Shown: positions 48,266 to 59,161 of the stretch, piece by piece
Layout: each line of letters opens with the position of its first letter
Numbering within the stretch: the stretch's first letter is position 1
DNA from: Haemophilus massiliensis
GTDB taxonomy: Bacteria > Pseudomonadota > Gammaproteobacteria > Enterobacterales > Pasteurellaceae
Reading direction: 5' to 3'
Assembly (NCBI GenBank): GCA_000752995.2
Contig: LM994634.1
Span: forward strand, 519,925-583,924
Length of the DNA stretch: 64,000 nucleotides
Notes under the pieces: generated by a model
The model's database searches: none
What the model was told of the DNA's origin: nothing
Seen by the model: the letters and a program-made list of their open reading frames with translations, nothing else
Position numbers and translations under genes: made by a program

Positions 48266-50305
48266 TTAACCTTTAATGCCTTTATGTCTGAGCAAAGCAT
48301 CCAGCTGCGGTGCACGACCTCTGAAACGTTTAAACAGCGTCATTGGCTCTTGCGAACCGCCGCGAGTCAGGATTTCGTCCAGGTAGGATTGACCGGTCAC
48401 CGGGTTGAAAATACCTTCTTCCTCAAAACGAGAAAATGCGTCGGCAGACAGCACTTCCGCCCATAAATAGCTGTAATAGCCTGCCGCATAGCCTCCGGCG
48501 AAAATATGGCTGAAGCTGTGTGCCGGTCTTGCCCAATCCACGCTTTTAACCACCGCCACTTGCGCTTTGACCTGTTGCAAGGTATTCATAATCTGATTGG
48601 CTTTTCCGGCGGTGAAATAATGATGCAGGCGGAAGTCAAACAGCCCGAATTCCAACTGACGCAGTACAAACATGGCGGCTTGGAAATTTTTGGCTTTCAG
48701 CAGCTGGTTCAATTTTTCTTTCGGAAGCGGCTCGCCGGTTTCATAATGACCGGAAATAAACGCCAACGCGTCTTCTTGCCAGCACCAGTTTTCTAAAAAT
48801 TGACTTGGCAATTCCACCGCATCCCAAGGCACACCGTTAATTCCCGCCACATCGGCGACATCAATTTGCGTCAGCATGTGATGAATACCATGTCCGAATT
48901 CATGGAACAGGGTGGTGACTTCATCATGAGTAAATAATGCCGGTTTATTGCCGACCGGGGCATTGAAATTACAGGTCAGATAAGCGACCGGCGTTTGGAT
49001 TGAGCCGTCCGCTTTGCGTCTGCGCCCGATACAGTCGTCCATCCACGCGCCGCCGCGTTTGTTTTCTCGGGCATACAAATCGAGATAAAAACTGCCGCGC
49101 AGCTGATCGTTGGCATCAATTAAATCAAAGAAACGAACGTCTTTATGCCAGCTGTCCACATTAAAACGTTCTACCGCGCGAATATTGAAAATGCGCTTAA
49201 TCACTTCAAACAGACCGCCGATAACCCGATCTTCCGGAAAATACGGGCGCAATTCTTCGTCATTAATTGCATACAGGTGTTGTTTTTGTTTTTCGCTGTA
49301 AAAGGCAATGTCCCAAGGTTCAAGTGCGGTCAGATTAAACTGGGTTTGGCAAAATGCCTGTAATGCCGCCAGTTCGCGTTCGCCCTGCGGTTTTGAACGT
49401 GCGGCGAGGTTATCCAGAAAATCCAGCACCTGCTGCGGGCTTTCCGCCATTTTGGTTGCCAGCGACAGTTCGGTGTAAGTATTGAAATCCAGCAATTTTG
49501 CCAGCTCAAGGCGCAGGTTCAGGATTTCTTCCATAATCGCCGAATTGTCCCATTTGCCGGCGTTCGGGCCTTGTTCCGAGGCGCGGGTGACGAAAGCGCG
49601 ATACATTTCTGCACGCAGTTCTCGGTTTTCACAATAAGTCATGACCGGTAAATAGCTTGGAAATTCCAGCGTAAAGCGATAACCGTCCAGTCCTTTGTTT
49701 TGTGCTGATTGTTTTGCCGCCTGTAGCGCGCTTTCCGGTAGACCTTGGAGCTGACTTTCCTCTTTGATAACTTTTTCCCAGCCCATAGTGGCGTCCAGTA
49801 CATTATTGCTGAATTGCGCACTGAGTTCCGACAGGCGCGAGACGATTTCGCCGTAACGCTTTTGTTTTTCCGGTGCTAAGGAAATACCGGACAGTTTGAA
49901 ATCGCGCAAGGCATTGTCAATAGCTTTTTGCTGTGCGGTGCTATAACGGGCAAATTCAGAACTATTTTTCAGTTGTAAATAAGCCTGATACAAGCCCTCA
50001 TGCTGCCCCAGCCAAGTGCTGTATTCGGATAACAACGGCAGACAGGCTTGATACGCCTCACGTAATTCCGGGCTGTTTTTTACTGCATTTAAATGGCTGA
50101 TCGGTGACCAAGCTTTGCTTAAGCGATCACCGCTTTCCGTCAGCGGTTGAATCAAATTTTCCCAGCTGAAGTGCGGTTGTGTTAACAGACGTTCCACCTC
50201 TGCGCGGCCGTCTTGAATCAGTTGTTCCACCGCCGGGCGGATATGTTCAGGTTTGATAAGGGAAAATTGTGGCAGTTCCGTTGCGTTCAATAATGGATTA
50301 GTCAT
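48266..50305 (-). CDS. prlC: Oligopeptidase A (PrlC, M3 metallopeptidase)
   Basis: A cytoplasmic zinc endopeptidase degrading short peptides, including cleaved signal peptides. The 679-aa protein has the M3 zinc motif HEFGHGIHHML, the downstream Glu helix (VELPSQFLENWCW) and family-typical N-terminal helices. It begins MTNPLLN as in E. coli. A single gene, convergent with the NRAMP-like gene and divergent from the DUF454 gene. A small CCCG/CGGG stem (50331-50342) lies in its leader. Confidence 0.95.
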   Translation of the reverse strand: MTNPLLNATELPQFSLIKPEHIRPAVEQLIQDGRAEVERLLTQPHFSWENLIQPLTESGDRLSKAWSPISHLNAVKNSPELREAYQACLPLLSEYSTWLGQHEGLYQAYLQLKNSSEFARYSTAQQKAIDNALRDFKLSGISLAPEKQKRYGEIVSRLSELSAQFSNNVLDATMGWEKVIKEESQLQGLPESALQAAKQSAQNKGLDGYRFTLEFPSYLPVMTYCENRELRAEMYRAFVTRASEQGPNAGKWDNSAIMEEILNLRLELAKLLDFNTYTELSLATKMAESPQQVLDFLDNLAARSKPQGERELAALQAFCQTQFNLTALEPWDIAFYSEKQKQHLYAINDEELRPYFPEDRVIGGLFEVIKRIFNIRAVERFNVDSWHKDVRFFDLIDANDQLRGSFYLDLYARENKRGGAWMDDCIGRRRKADGSIQTPVAYLTCNFNAPVGNKPALFTHDEVTTLFHEFGHGIHHMLTQIDVADVAGINGVPWDAVELPSQFLENWCWQEDALAFISGHYETGEPLPKEKLNQLLKAKNFQAAMFVLRQLEFGLFDFRLHHYFTAGKANQIMNTLQQVKAQVAVVKSVDWARPAHSFSHIFAGGYAAGYYSYLWAEVLSADAFSRFEEEGIFNPVTGQSYLDEILTRGGSQEPMTLFKRFRGRAPQLDALLRHKGIKG

Positions 50306-50447
50306 AACATGATCCTTAAAAATAAACAGGCCCGAGTACGGGTATAAAAAGATTTATTATAAATAAGGGCTGATTTTATAATATCTAGCTTGAAAAATCT
50401 AAAAAATCCCGGATAATTGAGAATTATTTTTATTTAAAAGACTGATA

Positions 50448-50810
50448 ATGAAAGCGATCTATATTCTATTGGGCTGTGTTTTTCTTGGATTGGGCGTGTT
50501 GGGAGTGATTTTGCCGATGCTGCCAGCAACACCTTTTTTGTTGCTCACTCTGTTTTTCTTTGCGAAAGGCTCTGATCGGCTGCATCAGTGGTTTTTGCAG
50601 ACCGAACTATATAATAAACACCTCAAATCATTGAAAGAACAGCGTGCTTTGAGTCAGAAGTCGAAATGCTGGATTCTGGCATTTGCGACGTTGATGTTAT
50701 CCATCGGTTTTTATTTTTCCCCGGGCGTACTGGCAAAAAGTATCATTGTTTGTGTATTGTTGATTAAATATTGGTTCTTTTTCTTCTGGATTAAGACCGT
50801 CAAAGAATAA
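50448..50810 (+). CDS. DUF454 (YbaN-like) inner-membrane protein
   Basis: A 120-aa hydrophobic protein with two N-terminal helices around GVLGVILPMLPATPFLLL, a central amphipathic segment and two further helices. The GLGxxGxxLPxLPTTPF-type opening defines the YbaN/DUF454 family. Its function is unknown. The gene ends 62 bp before the OppA-like gene and may be co-transcribed with it. Confidence 0.85.
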   Translation: MKAIYILLGCVFLGLGVLGVILPMLPATPFLLLTLFFFAKGSDRLHQWFLQTELYNKHLKSLKEQRALSQKSKCWILAFATLMLSIGFYFSPGVLAKSIIVCVLLIKYWFFFFWIKTVKE

Positions 50811-50872
50811 ATTGGTATTCATGACGCATTTTTGTATAATGCCGCTATTTTTCCGGCAACCGTTTATGCGTC

Positions 50873-52435
50873 ATGTTTAATTTCCCTTTATCTTTCCGTT
50901 CTTTGTTTTTGCTGAAAAGTGCGGTGTTTTTTTGCGCTGTTTTTAGCCTAACTGCCTGTGATCAGCCGCCGCAGTCTTCCGACTCTCTCTCAGTTCCGCC
51001 TGTGAGCGAGTCGCAAGTGAATGTTGAAGTGTTGACGCGTGGGGTTTACGGCGATTTGGTGATCAGCCCGTCGGCGCTGCACAATGAAGAACAAAGCATT
51101 TTTTTGCGCGATATTCTGGAAGGGCTGGTGATTTATGATCCGCACGGACAAATTATTCCCGCAGTGGCGGAAAGCTGGCGGACGGAAGATAATAAAAACT
51201 GGATATTTATGCTGCGCGACAATGCCAAATGGTCAAACGGCGAACCTGTTACCGCTCACGATTTTGTACGTAGCTGGCAGCAGCTGGCGCGCTCCGACAG
51301 TCCGTTAAAATCCTATTTAGCGTTTCTCAATCTGCAACATGCCTCGGCGGTTATTGCCGGCGAACTGCCGGTGGAAAAACTCGGCGTAGAAGCCGTCAGT
51401 GAGCAGGAACTGCACATCCATTTGGATAAGGCAAAGCCTTATTTGCCCGCCATGCTGGTTCATTCGGCGCTGTTGCCGCAATATCTCAACGCACACAGCG
51501 GTTTTGTGACGAATGGCGCTTATACGGTAACGGGACAGCAGGATGACATGATTCATCTGGTGGAAAACCCCTATTATTGGGCGGCGAATCAGCGCTTTTT
51601 TAAACGGGTTGATTACCGTAAGCTTCCCCCGCAGCAACCGTTAAGCGAACTGGATTTAGTGCAGAATCCTCCGTCGTCGCATGGTGATATTAGTTATCTG
51701 CCGACATTATGCAGTTATTATTATGAATTTAATTTTAAGGATCCGATTTTGGCGAAAAGTGCGGTCAGAAAAGCGTTAGTTTCGATGATGTCGGCGCGTA
51801 ATTTGGTTCAGCACGAGTTGCCGACGATGCTTGCGACCAACCATTTACTACCGCAATCCATGCGGATGGAACAGGAAAGTCGTTGGGAACCGGTGCTGGT
51901 GGAGCAATTGTTGCAGCAAAACGGCATTAATGAAAAAACGCCGTTGCAGCTGCGCCTGACCTTTGATCAGGACGGCGTGCATCCGCGCGTTGCGCAAGGG
52001 TTGGTGCAGATGCTGTCGCAGTCGGATATGATTCGGATTAACGCAGAGCCGGTTTCTTGGCAGCAATTGTTGGAAAAACGGGCGAAAGGCGATTTTCAGA
52101 TTATCCGCTCCGGCTGGTGTGCGGATTATCATGAACCTTCCGCATTTTTGATGAATTTCTACTCCGCCGGCCCCGATAATAAAAGCGGCTACAGTAATGA
52201 AAAGGTGGATCAGTTACTGGAACAAACCTTGCAGAACATATCCGAGCAGGACCGTCGTGCATTGTACGGGCAGATTATTGATATTTTGCAGCAGGACAAT
52301 GTAGTGCTGCCGGTTTTCCAATATACCGCCGCGGTTTATATTGCGCCGAGTTTGGATGGCATTGACCGCCTTAATCCGACGCAGGTGATTTACAGTAAAG
52401 ACCTATTCCGCCGCCGAATTGAACATCATGAATAA
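50873..52435 (+). CDS. OppA-family substrate-binding lipoprotein
   Basis: A 520-aa periplasmic solute-binding protein of ABC-transporter family 5. The lipobox SLTAC places the lipidated Cys at about 29. ILEGLVIYDPHGQIIPAVAESWRT and WSNGEPVTAHDFVRSWQQL are typical of peptide-binding proteins. No permease or ATPase genes are adjacent, so it is an orphan that may feed an Opp system encoded elsewhere. Haemophilus has a similar orphan lipoprotein. Peptide, heme or glutathione-like ligands are all possible. Only 5 bp separate its stop from convergent mrcB. Confidence 0.82.
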   Translation: MFNFPLSFRSLFLLKSAVFFCAVFSLTACDQPPQSSDSLSVPPVSESQVNVEVLTRGVYGDLVISPSALHNEEQSIFLRDILEGLVIYDPHGQIIPAVAESWRTEDNKNWIFMLRDNAKWSNGEPVTAHDFVRSWQQLARSDSPLKSYLAFLNLQHASAVIAGELPVEKLGVEAVSEQELHIHLDKAKPYLPAMLVHSALLPQYLNAHSGFVTNGAYTVTGQQDDMIHLVENPYYWAANQRFFKRVDYRKLPPQQPLSELDLVQNPPSSHGDISYLPTLCSYYYEFNFKDPILAKSAVRKALVSMMSARNLVQHELPTMLATNHLLPQSMRMEQESRWEPVLVEQLLQQNGINEKTPLQLRLTFDQDGVHPRVAQGLVQMLSQSDMIRINAEPVSWQQLLEKRAKGDFQIIRSGWCADYHEPSAFLMNFYSAGPDNKSGYSNEKVDQLLEQTLQNISEQDRRALYGQIIDILQQDNVVLPVFQYTAAVYIAPSLDGIDRLNPTQVIYSKDLFRRRIEHHE

Positions 52436-52440
52436 ACCGT

Positions 52441-54816
52441 TTAATTCGCCGGCTGGGCGTCTTCCACCGGGGCGCTGTTTGCAGGCGTAGTCGGTTTTAA
52501 CACATCCCACAGGCTTTCTCGCTGTTTGCCGTCATCTTCCGGAGATGATGCTCGAATTGGCGATGGTGAGCAGAATGATTGGTTGCGATCGACCCATACC
52601 GGAATTTTGCGTGCACTGTCGCAATCCCAGCTGCCGTAAGCATTAATGCCAACCCATTTAATATTCGACGGCGCATGCAGTTTCAACGGGGTTGCTGAAA
52701 AACGCTGTAAATAATCCCGATAAACCTGCAAGGCACCGCTGGCACCGGTCAGATTGGTGTCGCCGTTGTCATCGCGTCCCAGCCATACGGTGACCACATG
52801 GTTGCCGTCAATACCGACGAACCAAGTATCGCGCGCATCATTAGTGGTACCGGTTTTGCCCGCCAAATGTAAATGGGCGAAAGCGTTTTGCAGGCTGCGT
52901 CCGGTGCCGCGTTCCACTACTTGCTGCATGGCAAATAAGGTTTGAAATGCGGCTTCACGCGGGACAACTTGTTCCGCTTCCGTTGTCCGCTGATAAAGCA
53001 GATTGCCCTGCTGATCGGTGATACTGTCGATGGTTGCCAGCCCAATGCTTGCGCCTTCGTTGGCGATGGTTTGGTAAAGTTTGGTAACTTCGTAAGGCGA
53101 AATCGCATAAGCGCCAAGCAAGGTTGACGGCAGTTTCGGAATGCTGACGTTATCCCAGCCCATTGCTTTTTGCGTGTTGATCACGTTATTTAACCCGACT
53201 TTCATCCCGATATTCACGGTAGGAATATTTAGAGAACGGACTAAGGCATCCATTAACATCACCGAGCCGCTGTATTTGCGGTCATAATTGCGTGGCTGCC
53301 ATGGCGGACTGCCTTTGACATGAATGGTTATCGGCTGATTTTGAATCGGCGTGTTGAGGCGAAATTGCTGCGGATTGGCAAGTGCGGTCAAATAAACTGA
53401 AGGTTTTACCAGCGAACCGATTTGGCGTCGTGCGCTGAATGCGCGGTTAAAGCCGGCATAGCCGGTTTGCAGTCCGCCGACAATAGCTCTGACTTCGCCG
53501 CTGCGATAATCGGCAACCACCATTGCCGATTCCAGATGCGGATTTTTATATTTCAACTGTAACTCGGATACGGCATTGATAACGGCGTTTTCCGCATCAT
53601 GTTGTTGTTTTTCGTCCAAGGTGGAGAAAATCCGCGCGCCGGATAGCGCAGCAGCTTTGTTTTCGCCGAGCTGATGACGCAACTCGGCCTGTAGGGTTTG
53701 CAGAAAGGCCGGATATTTGCGGTTGATTTTACCGCGCTGCTGCACGCCTAACGGGCGTTTGCTTAGCATATCGTATAATTCATCGCTGATGACTTTATGT
53801 TCCAGTAGCAGATGCAGCACTACATTGCGGCGCTCAATGGCATTGTTTGGGTTGCGCCAAGGATTATACAGTGACGGGCCTTTGACCATTCCCACCAATA
53901 ACGCAATCTGGTCGAGGCTGATTTCCCGAATGGAACGTCCGAAATAGAAATGACTGGCAAGTTCAAAGCCATGAATTTGTGTATCACCGTTTTGCCCCAG
54001 ATAAATTTCGTTTAAATAGGTTTCCAGAATGCGGTTTTTGTCATAACGCGAATCCAGAATCAGTGCCATAAGGGCTTCGTTAATTTTTCGACTGAAAGAA
54101 CGTTCGTTGCTGAGAAACAAATTTTTGACTAATTGTTGCGTCAGCGTACTGCCGCCCTGTACCCGGTGTCCTGCCTGAAGATTGGCGATCAGTGCCCGCA
54201 TGATACCAATCGGGCTGATCCCGTCATGGGTATAGAAATGGCGGTCTTCCGTCAACAATAAAGCATCAATCAGTAGACGCGGATAATTTTGCAACGCAAT
54301 TGCCAGCCGTTCTTCTTTGTCCGAGTGCAGCATGGCGATGAGTTTCGGTGCCAGCGAAAACGCCTCAATAGTTTTGACATTAACAAGATCTTCAATCACA
54401 CTGAGTTTGTTGTCGTTAAAACGCAGCCGGAAAACCCGCTGTGCTTCGGGATGTTGTGGAAAGGGAAACGCGCCGCGCAGCAGTACAATGGTATCGTTTT
54501 CAATTTTAAAATCGCCCGGTGCGGCAACCATAGTGGTCTGGCGATAGTTGTTTTCTAGCAATACCTGCTTGACTTGTTCCGGGCTCAGTCCGTCGCTTAA
54601 ACGAATGCTGTCGATGCGACCGTACACCTCGGCGGGCAGTTGCCATACCTGACCGTCCATTTTGGAGCGAATTTTTCCGTCCAAATAAATGCCGTAAAAC
54701 GCAATATAACAAAGCGTAACAAAAGCAATTTTCATCAATAAAGCGCGCAGCGATGTTGTTTTCTGTGCGCCGCAAGTGTCTGTTCGCGAGTTGTCATCGT
54801 GCTGTTTGTTTGCCAT
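52441..54816 (-). CDS. mrcB: Bifunctional penicillin-binding protein 1B (MrcB)
   Basis: Polymerises and cross-links peptidoglycan. A short cytoplasmic tail and one membrane helix (about residues 27-45) precede a UvrB2-like regulatory domain, the GT51 glycosyltransferase (TEDRHFYTHDG with catalytic Glu; GGSTLTQQLVKNL), and the transpeptidase with SLVK, SLN and KTGTTND motifs. The 791 aa match PBP1B rather than PBP1A, and the UvrB2-like region supports this. Followed on the - strand by nothing closer than the convergent lipoprotein gene; yacL lies 6 bp upstream. Confidence 0.94.
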   Translation of the reverse strand: MANKQHDDNSRTDTCGAQKTTSLRALLMKIAFVTLCYIAFYGIYLDGKIRSKMDGQVWQLPAEVYGRIDSIRLSDGLSPEQVKQVLLENNYRQTTMVAAPGDFKIENDTIVLLRGAFPFPQHPEAQRVFRLRFNDNKLSVIEDLVNVKTIEAFSLAPKLIAMLHSDKEERLAIALQNYPRLLIDALLLTEDRHFYTHDGISPIGIMRALIANLQAGHRVQGGSTLTQQLVKNLFLSNERSFSRKINEALMALILDSRYDKNRILETYLNEIYLGQNGDTQIHGFELASHFYFGRSIREISLDQIALLVGMVKGPSLYNPWRNPNNAIERRNVVLHLLLEHKVISDELYDMLSKRPLGVQQRGKINRKYPAFLQTLQAELRHQLGENKAAALSGARIFSTLDEKQQHDAENAVINAVSELQLKYKNPHLESAMVVADYRSGEVRAIVGGLQTGYAGFNRAFSARRQIGSLVKPSVYLTALANPQQFRLNTPIQNQPITIHVKGSPPWQPRNYDRKYSGSVMLMDALVRSLNIPTVNIGMKVGLNNVINTQKAMGWDNVSIPKLPSTLLGAYAISPYEVTKLYQTIANEGASIGLATIDSITDQQGNLLYQRTTEAEQVVPREAAFQTLFAMQQVVERGTGRSLQNAFAHLHLAGKTGTTNDARDTWFVGIDGNHVVTVWLGRDDNGDTNLTGASGALQVYRDYLQRFSATPLKLHAPSNIKWVGINAYGSWDCDSARKIPVWVDRNQSFCSPSPIRASSPEDDGKQRESLWDVLKPTTPANSAPVEDAQPAN

Positions 54817-54822
54817 GTGTTG

Positions 54823-55197
54823 TTATCCGCTCAGCGAGGCGTTAAAGGTTAAATAGGATTGTAAAAAACGTTCAAAATCTTCCATCCCGCAAAAGGCAAT
54901 GCTTTCGGCGTCATAATAATGAAAATCTTCTTCCGTTTCGTCCTGACTGTCAATTGCCAGGTTATTGGCTTTAATCATGACTTCTTCGGCATTGATAAAC
55001 AGGCTGTATTCGCGCCCGATAAGACAGGTTTCTGTGGGAAACGTCAGGCTGTGTGCCTGCTGTAGCCGTGCAAGTGCAGTCGAAACTAACTGCGGATTGG
55101 ACCGCACTTCACAATTAACCCAGTTTGCCAGCGCTTCATGTCCCATGGAACATTCGGCTATGATATCGCCTGCGGAATAAGTGAACTGAAAATCCAT
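54823..55197 (-). CDS. yacL: UPF0231 family protein YacL
   Basis: A small acidic cytoplasmic protein of unknown function, conserved in gamma-proteobacteria. MGHEALANW, YSLFINAEEVMIKANNL and EDFHYYDAESIAFCGMEDF match E. coli YacL closely. The frame is open upstream to 55263, but those codons lie over the end of erpA; the ATG at 55197 (MDFQFTYSA) matches the family start and gives 124 aa. It sits between erpA (4 bp upstream) and mrcB (6 bp downstream) in a compact - strand unit. Confidence 0.9.
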   Translation of the reverse strand: MDFQFTYSAGDIIAECSMGHEALANWVNCEVRSNPQLVSTALARLQQAHSLTFPTETCLIGREYSLFINAEEVMIKANNLAIDSQDETEEDFHYYDAESIAFCGMEDFERFLQSYLTFNASLSG

Positions 55198-55201
55198 GCT
55201 G

Positions 55202-55543
55202 TCAGATACTGAACGAAGAACCGCAGCCGCAGGTGGTGGTGGCGTTCGGATTATTGACGACAAAACGCGAGCCTTCCAGCCCTTCAGTGTAATCGACGGT
55301 GCCGCCGATCAGATATTGCAGGCTCATGGGATCGATTACCAATTGCACGCCGGCATTTTCCACGGTCAAATCGCCTTCGTTGACTTTTTCGTCAAAAGTA
55401 AAACCATATTGAAAACCGCTACAGCCGCCGCCGGTAATATAAACGCGCAATTTCAGCGCGCTGTTTTCTTCTTCGGTAATCAGCGCTTTGACTTTCTTTG
55501 CCGCCGCATCGGTAAAGGTTAAGGGTACTGTCATCTCTGTCAT
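55202..55543 (-). CDS. erpA: Iron-sulfur cluster insertion protein ErpA
   Basis: An A-type carrier delivering Fe-S clusters to apoproteins, including isoprenoid enzymes. The three cluster cysteines are in place: [11 protein letters not shown] and the C-terminal CGCGSSF. The 113-aa length and sequence match ErpA better than IscA. First gene of erpA-yacL-mrcB, divergent from map; two wall-related neighbours give no functional clue. Confidence 0.95.
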   Translation of the reverse strand: MTEMTVPLTFTDAAAKKVKALITEEENSALKLRVYITGGGCSGFQYGFTFDEKVNEGDLTVENAGVQLVIDPMSLQYLIGGTVDYTEGLEGSRFVVNNPNATTTCGCGSSFSI

Positions 55544-55687
55544 ACTTTATCTCGTCTGTTATTTTATCGTTACATTGAATTGGCGTATTATCTAATAACC
55601 CACCAATCCATTCAAGAATTTATCAAGGATTTTTCTATCAAATAATGCTACAATGCGGCAAATTTTTTGTTTAACAGAGAGATAATT

Positions 55688-56491
55688 ATGGCTATCCCAT
55701 TAAGAACAGAAGAAGAAATTATAAAATTACGCGAGGCCTGCAAACTGGCTGCCGATGTACTGATAATGATCGAACCCTATGTCAAAGCGGGCGTGACCAC
55801 CGGCGAGCTGGATCGTATCTGTCACGATTATATGGTAAACGAGCAGCATGTAATCCCCGCCTGTTTGGGCTATCACGGTTTCCCGAAAGCGACCTGCATC
55901 TCGCTTAACGAAGTGGTTTGCCACGGTATTCCGAGCGAAGGAAAAATGTTAAAAGACGGTGATATTTTAAATATTGACGTGACAGTGATTAAAGACGGCT
56001 ATTTCGGTGATAATTCCAAAATGTATATTGTCGGGCAGACGAATATCCGCAGCCGGAAGTTGGTTGAAGCGGCACAGGAAGCCCTCTATGTGGGGTTACG
56101 CACGGTTAAGCCGGGCATTCGGCTGCGAGAGATCGGCAAAGCGGTGCAGCATTATACGGAAAGTCAGGGGTTCAGTGTGGTGCGTGAATATTGCGGGCAT
56201 GGTGTCGGCACCGAATTTCATTGCGAACCGCAGGTGCTGCATTATTATGCCGATGACGGCGGTGTGATTTTAAAAGAAGGTATGGTGTTTACCATCGAAC
56301 CAATGATTAACGCGGGTAAAAAAGAAGTGCGTTTAATGGGCGACGGTTGGACGGTGAAAACCAAAGACCGTAGTCATTCAGCGCAGTACGAACATCAGCT
56401 GGTGGTGACGGCGACGGGCTGTGAAGTGATGACAATTCGTCCGGAGGAAGAACAGAGCGGACGGATCAGCCGTATTATGATTAATGTTTAA
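55688..56491 (+). CDS. map: Methionine aminopeptidase, type I (Map)
   Basis: Removes the N-terminal Met from nascent proteins. The ATG at 55688 (MAIPLRTEEEI) is preferred over a TTG at 55667; length 267 aa. Metal ligands are visible: Asp in LNIDVTV and GDNSKMYIVG, His in CGHGVGTEFH, Glu in FTIEPMIN and the final YEHQLVVT. It precedes glnD, as in many gamma-proteobacteria. Confidence 0.97.
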   Translation: MAIPLRTEEEIIKLREACKLAADVLIMIEPYVKAGVTTGELDRICHDYMVNEQHVIPACLGYHGFPKATCISLNEVVCHGIPSEGKMLKDGDILNIDVTVIKDGYFGDNSKMYIVGQTNIRSRKLVEAAQEALYVGLRTVKPGIRLREIGKAVQHYTESQGFSVVREYCGHGVGTEFHCEPQVLHYYADDGGVILKEGMVFTIEPMINAGKKEVRLMGDGWTVKTKDRSHSAQYEHQLVVTATGCEVMTIRPEEEQSGRISRIMINV

Positions 56492-56500
56492 TCAAGGTTG

Positions 56501-56521
56501 CGGGGTGCTTTCGGCACCCCG
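56501..56521 (+). terminator. GC-rich hairpin between map and glnD
   Basis: An 8-bp stem CGGGGTGC / GCACCCCG with a TTTCG loop. No T run follows immediately, so it probably attenuates rather than stops transcription into glnD. Confidence 0.65.
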
Positions 56522-56569
56522 TTGCGTATCAAAAATTGTTTTCGTCCGAGAGTTTTGCAAGGATCTTGA

Positions 56570-59155
56570 ATGTTTGATTATATCCCGCTCGACAACCCGA
56601 CACTGGCTGAAATCAAAGCGCAAAAAGAGGCGTTGAAAACATTTGAGCACAGCCGATTCGGGCAAATACCGATTTATCAGCTGATTGCCAATCGTACGCG
56701 CTTTTGCGATCAATTGTTAATTCATCTGTGGCGGCATTTTCAGTTGGAATCATTATCGCAGTCGGCGCTGATTGCGGTGGGCGGCTACGGACGGGAAGAA
56801 ATGTTTCCGTTGTCTGATTTGGATGTGCTGATTTTAACACAGGACAATATGGATGCGCAGCACGAAGAACGTATCACGCAGTTGGTACAATTTCTGTGGG
56901 ATTGCGGGTTTGAGGTCGGGCATGCGGTGCGAACCTTGTGGCAATGTACAGACGAAGGGCGGCAGGATATCAGCATCGCAACCAATTTATTGGAAAGCCG
57001 TTATTTGTGTGGTCGGCAGGATTTGTTTGAAAAACTGACCGCACTTTTACAGCAGCCGGACTTCTGGCCTATCGATGCTTTTTTTAACGCTAAAATTCAG
57101 GAAAAAACCGAGCGTTATCAACGCTATAATAACACCAGCTATAACCTCGAACCGGATATTAAATACAGCCCTGGCGGTCTGCGTGATCTACATCTGCTGT
57201 ACTGGCTGGCATTGCGCCATACCGGCGCGAAAAATCTGAATGATATTTTGCAATCCGGCTTTATTTATCCGCAGGAATATACGCTATTGCAGCAAAGCCA
57301 GCAACTGTTGTTTAAAGTGCGGTTCGCATTACATCTGATTTTAACACGCTATGATAACCGCTTGTTGTTTGATCGCCAGCTGAAAGTTAGCGAATTGCTG
57401 GGTTATCGCGGCGAGGGCAATCAGGCGGTAGAAAACATGATGAAAGCGTTTTTTCAGGCGTTGCAGTCCATATCGCTGCTCAGCGACATATTAACCAAGC
57501 ATTACCGCGAACATTTTCTGAGCGCGCCGACCGACAGCCCGCTGATTCCGCTGGATGCGCATTTCGGTTTGAAAAACAACGAAATTTGTTTGCGCAATCC
57601 CGACTGTTTCCAAATTTGCCCGGACAGTATATTGGACTTGTTTTATCATCTGACTCAGCGACCGACGGCGGATATTCATTCAGCCACATTGCGGCAATTG
57701 CATCTGACGCTGGATAAATTCGAAGGTTGTTTAAGCGACAGCCCAACGGCACGGGAAAAATTCCTGCGCCTGTTTGTTCAGCCGAAAGCGATTGAACGTG
57801 CGCTTGCGCCGATGCGCCGCTACGGCGTGCTGAATATTTATTTGCCGCAATGGAAACAGATCGAAGGGCTGATGCAGTTTGATTTGTTTCACAGTTATAC
57901 CGTGGATGAACATACACTGCGGGTTATGCTGAAACTGGAAAGTTTTCTGGCAGCAGAAAATGCCGACTCGCATCCTGTCTGTAGTGCGCTGTTTCCCGCC
58001 TTGTCTGATCGCACATTAGTTTATTTGGCCGCGCTGTTTCATGATATTGCCAAAGGCCGCGGCGGTGATCACGCGGAACTCGGCGCGCAGGATATGATTG
58101 ATTTTGCTCGGCAGCACGGCTTTGAAGCGCGTGAGACTGCAACGATGGCATGGTTGGTGAGAAATCATTTGTTGATGTCGGTTACCGCTCAGCGGCGGGA
58201 TATTCATGATCCGGCGGTGGTAATGGGGTTTGCCGCGGAAGTACAGAACCAAGTGCGCCTGGATTATTTAATTTGCCTGACCGTGGCGGATATTTGTGCT
58301 ACGAACGAAACCCTGTGGAACAGCTGGAAACGTTCGTTGTTGGCGACATTGTACCAGGCCACCAATCAACAGTTTCAGCGCGGAATGAGTTGTTTGCAGG
58401 ATAATCAGGAAAAAATTACAGTACACCGCAGCGAGGCGCTGACGTTACTGCGGCATGATAATCCGCAGTTGAGCGACAACGACATTCTTCTCTTCTGGCA
58501 GCGCTGCCCTGATGAGTATTTTTTGCGTAACAGCCCGAAACAGATTGCGTGGCATACACAGCTGCTGTTGGCGTCGCAGGCGGATTTGCTGGTTAAAATC
58601 AGTAATCGTTTTTCTGCTGGCGGGACGGAAGTTTTCGTTTATTGTCAGGATCGCCCGAATTTATTTAACCGATTGGTTTCTGCAATCGGCGCGAAACAGT
58701 TCAGTATTCACGATGCGCAGATTATCACCAGTTCGGACGGATATGTGTTTGACAGCTTTATTGTAACTGAACTGAACGGCGAGCTGGCGAGGTTCGATCG
58801 TCGCCGCGAGCTGGAACAGGCGTTGACCCGCGCCTTGCGGGATGATTGGATGCCGACACCGAATAGGCAGAAAAACCGTCGGCTACAGCATTTTCGGGTG
58901 AATACGGAAGTACGCTTTCTGCATACGGAAAAAACCGAACAAACGGAAATGGAGCTGTTTGCGCTGGATAAAGCGGGGTTGCTGGCGGAAGTCAGCCGAA
59001 TTTTTTCTGAACTGGGACTGAATTTGCTGAATGCTAAAATTACGACGATTGGGGAAAAAGCGGAGGATTTTTTTATTCTGACCAATCAACAGAATTGTGC
59101 CTTAAGCGACCGTGAGCGAGAAACATTGAAACAGCGCATTCTGGCGGTGTTATAA
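56570..59155 (+). CDS. glnD: Bifunctional uridylyltransferase / uridylyl-removing enzyme GlnD
   Basis: The nitrogen sensor that modifies PII protein. The N-terminal nucleotidyltransferase ([19 protein letters not shown], with the catalytic Asp pair), a PII-uridylyltransferase region ([13 protein letters not shown]), an HD hydrolase domain ([17 protein letters not shown]) and two C-terminal ACT domains that sense glutamine are all present in 861 aa. The ATG at 56570 follows AAGGATC. PII and glutamine synthetase genes are not in the window. Confidence 0.96.
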   Translation: MFDYIPLDNPTLAEIKAQKEALKTFEHSRFGQIPIYQLIANRTRFCDQLLIHLWRHFQLESLSQSALIAVGGYGREEMFPLSDLDVLILTQDNMDAQHEERITQLVQFLWDCGFEVGHAVRTLWQCTDEGRQDISIATNLLESRYLCGRQDLFEKLTALLQQPDFWPIDAFFNAKIQEKTERYQRYNNTSYNLEPDIKYSPGGLRDLHLLYWLALRHTGAKNLNDILQSGFIYPQEYTLLQQSQQLLFKVRFALHLILTRYDNRLLFDRQLKVSELLGYRGEGNQAVENMMKAFFQALQSISLLSDILTKHYREHFLSAPTDSPLIPLDAHFGLKNNEICLRNPDCFQICPDSILDLFYHLTQRPTADIHSATLRQLHLTLDKFEGCLSDSPTAREKFLRLFVQPKAIERALAPMRRYGVLNIYLPQWKQIEGLMQFDLFHSYTVDEHTLRVMLKLESFLAAENADSHPVCSALFPALSDRTLVYLAALFHDIAKGRGGDHAELGAQDMIDFARQHGFEARETATMAWLVRNHLLMSVTAQRRDIHDPAVVMGFAAEVQNQVRLDYLICLTVADICATNETLWNSWKRSLLATLYQATNQQFQRGMSCLQDNQEKITVHRSEALTLLRHDNPQLSDNDILLFWQRCPDEYFLRNSPKQIAWHTQLLLASQADLLVKISNRFSAGGTEVFVYCQDRPNLFNRLVSAIGAKQFSIHDAQIITSSDGYVFDSFIVTELNGELARFDRRRELEQALTRALRDDWMPTPNRQKNRRLQHFRVNTEVRFLHTEKTEQTEMELFALDKAGLLAEVSRIFSELGLNLLNAKITTIGEKAEDFFILTNQQNCALSDRERETLKQRILAVL

Positions 59156-59161
59156 ATCAAT

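Noticed and set aside
50331..50342. CCCG/CGGG hairpin in the prlC leader as a regulatory element
   Set aside because: The stem is only four pairs and isolated; this is expected by chance.
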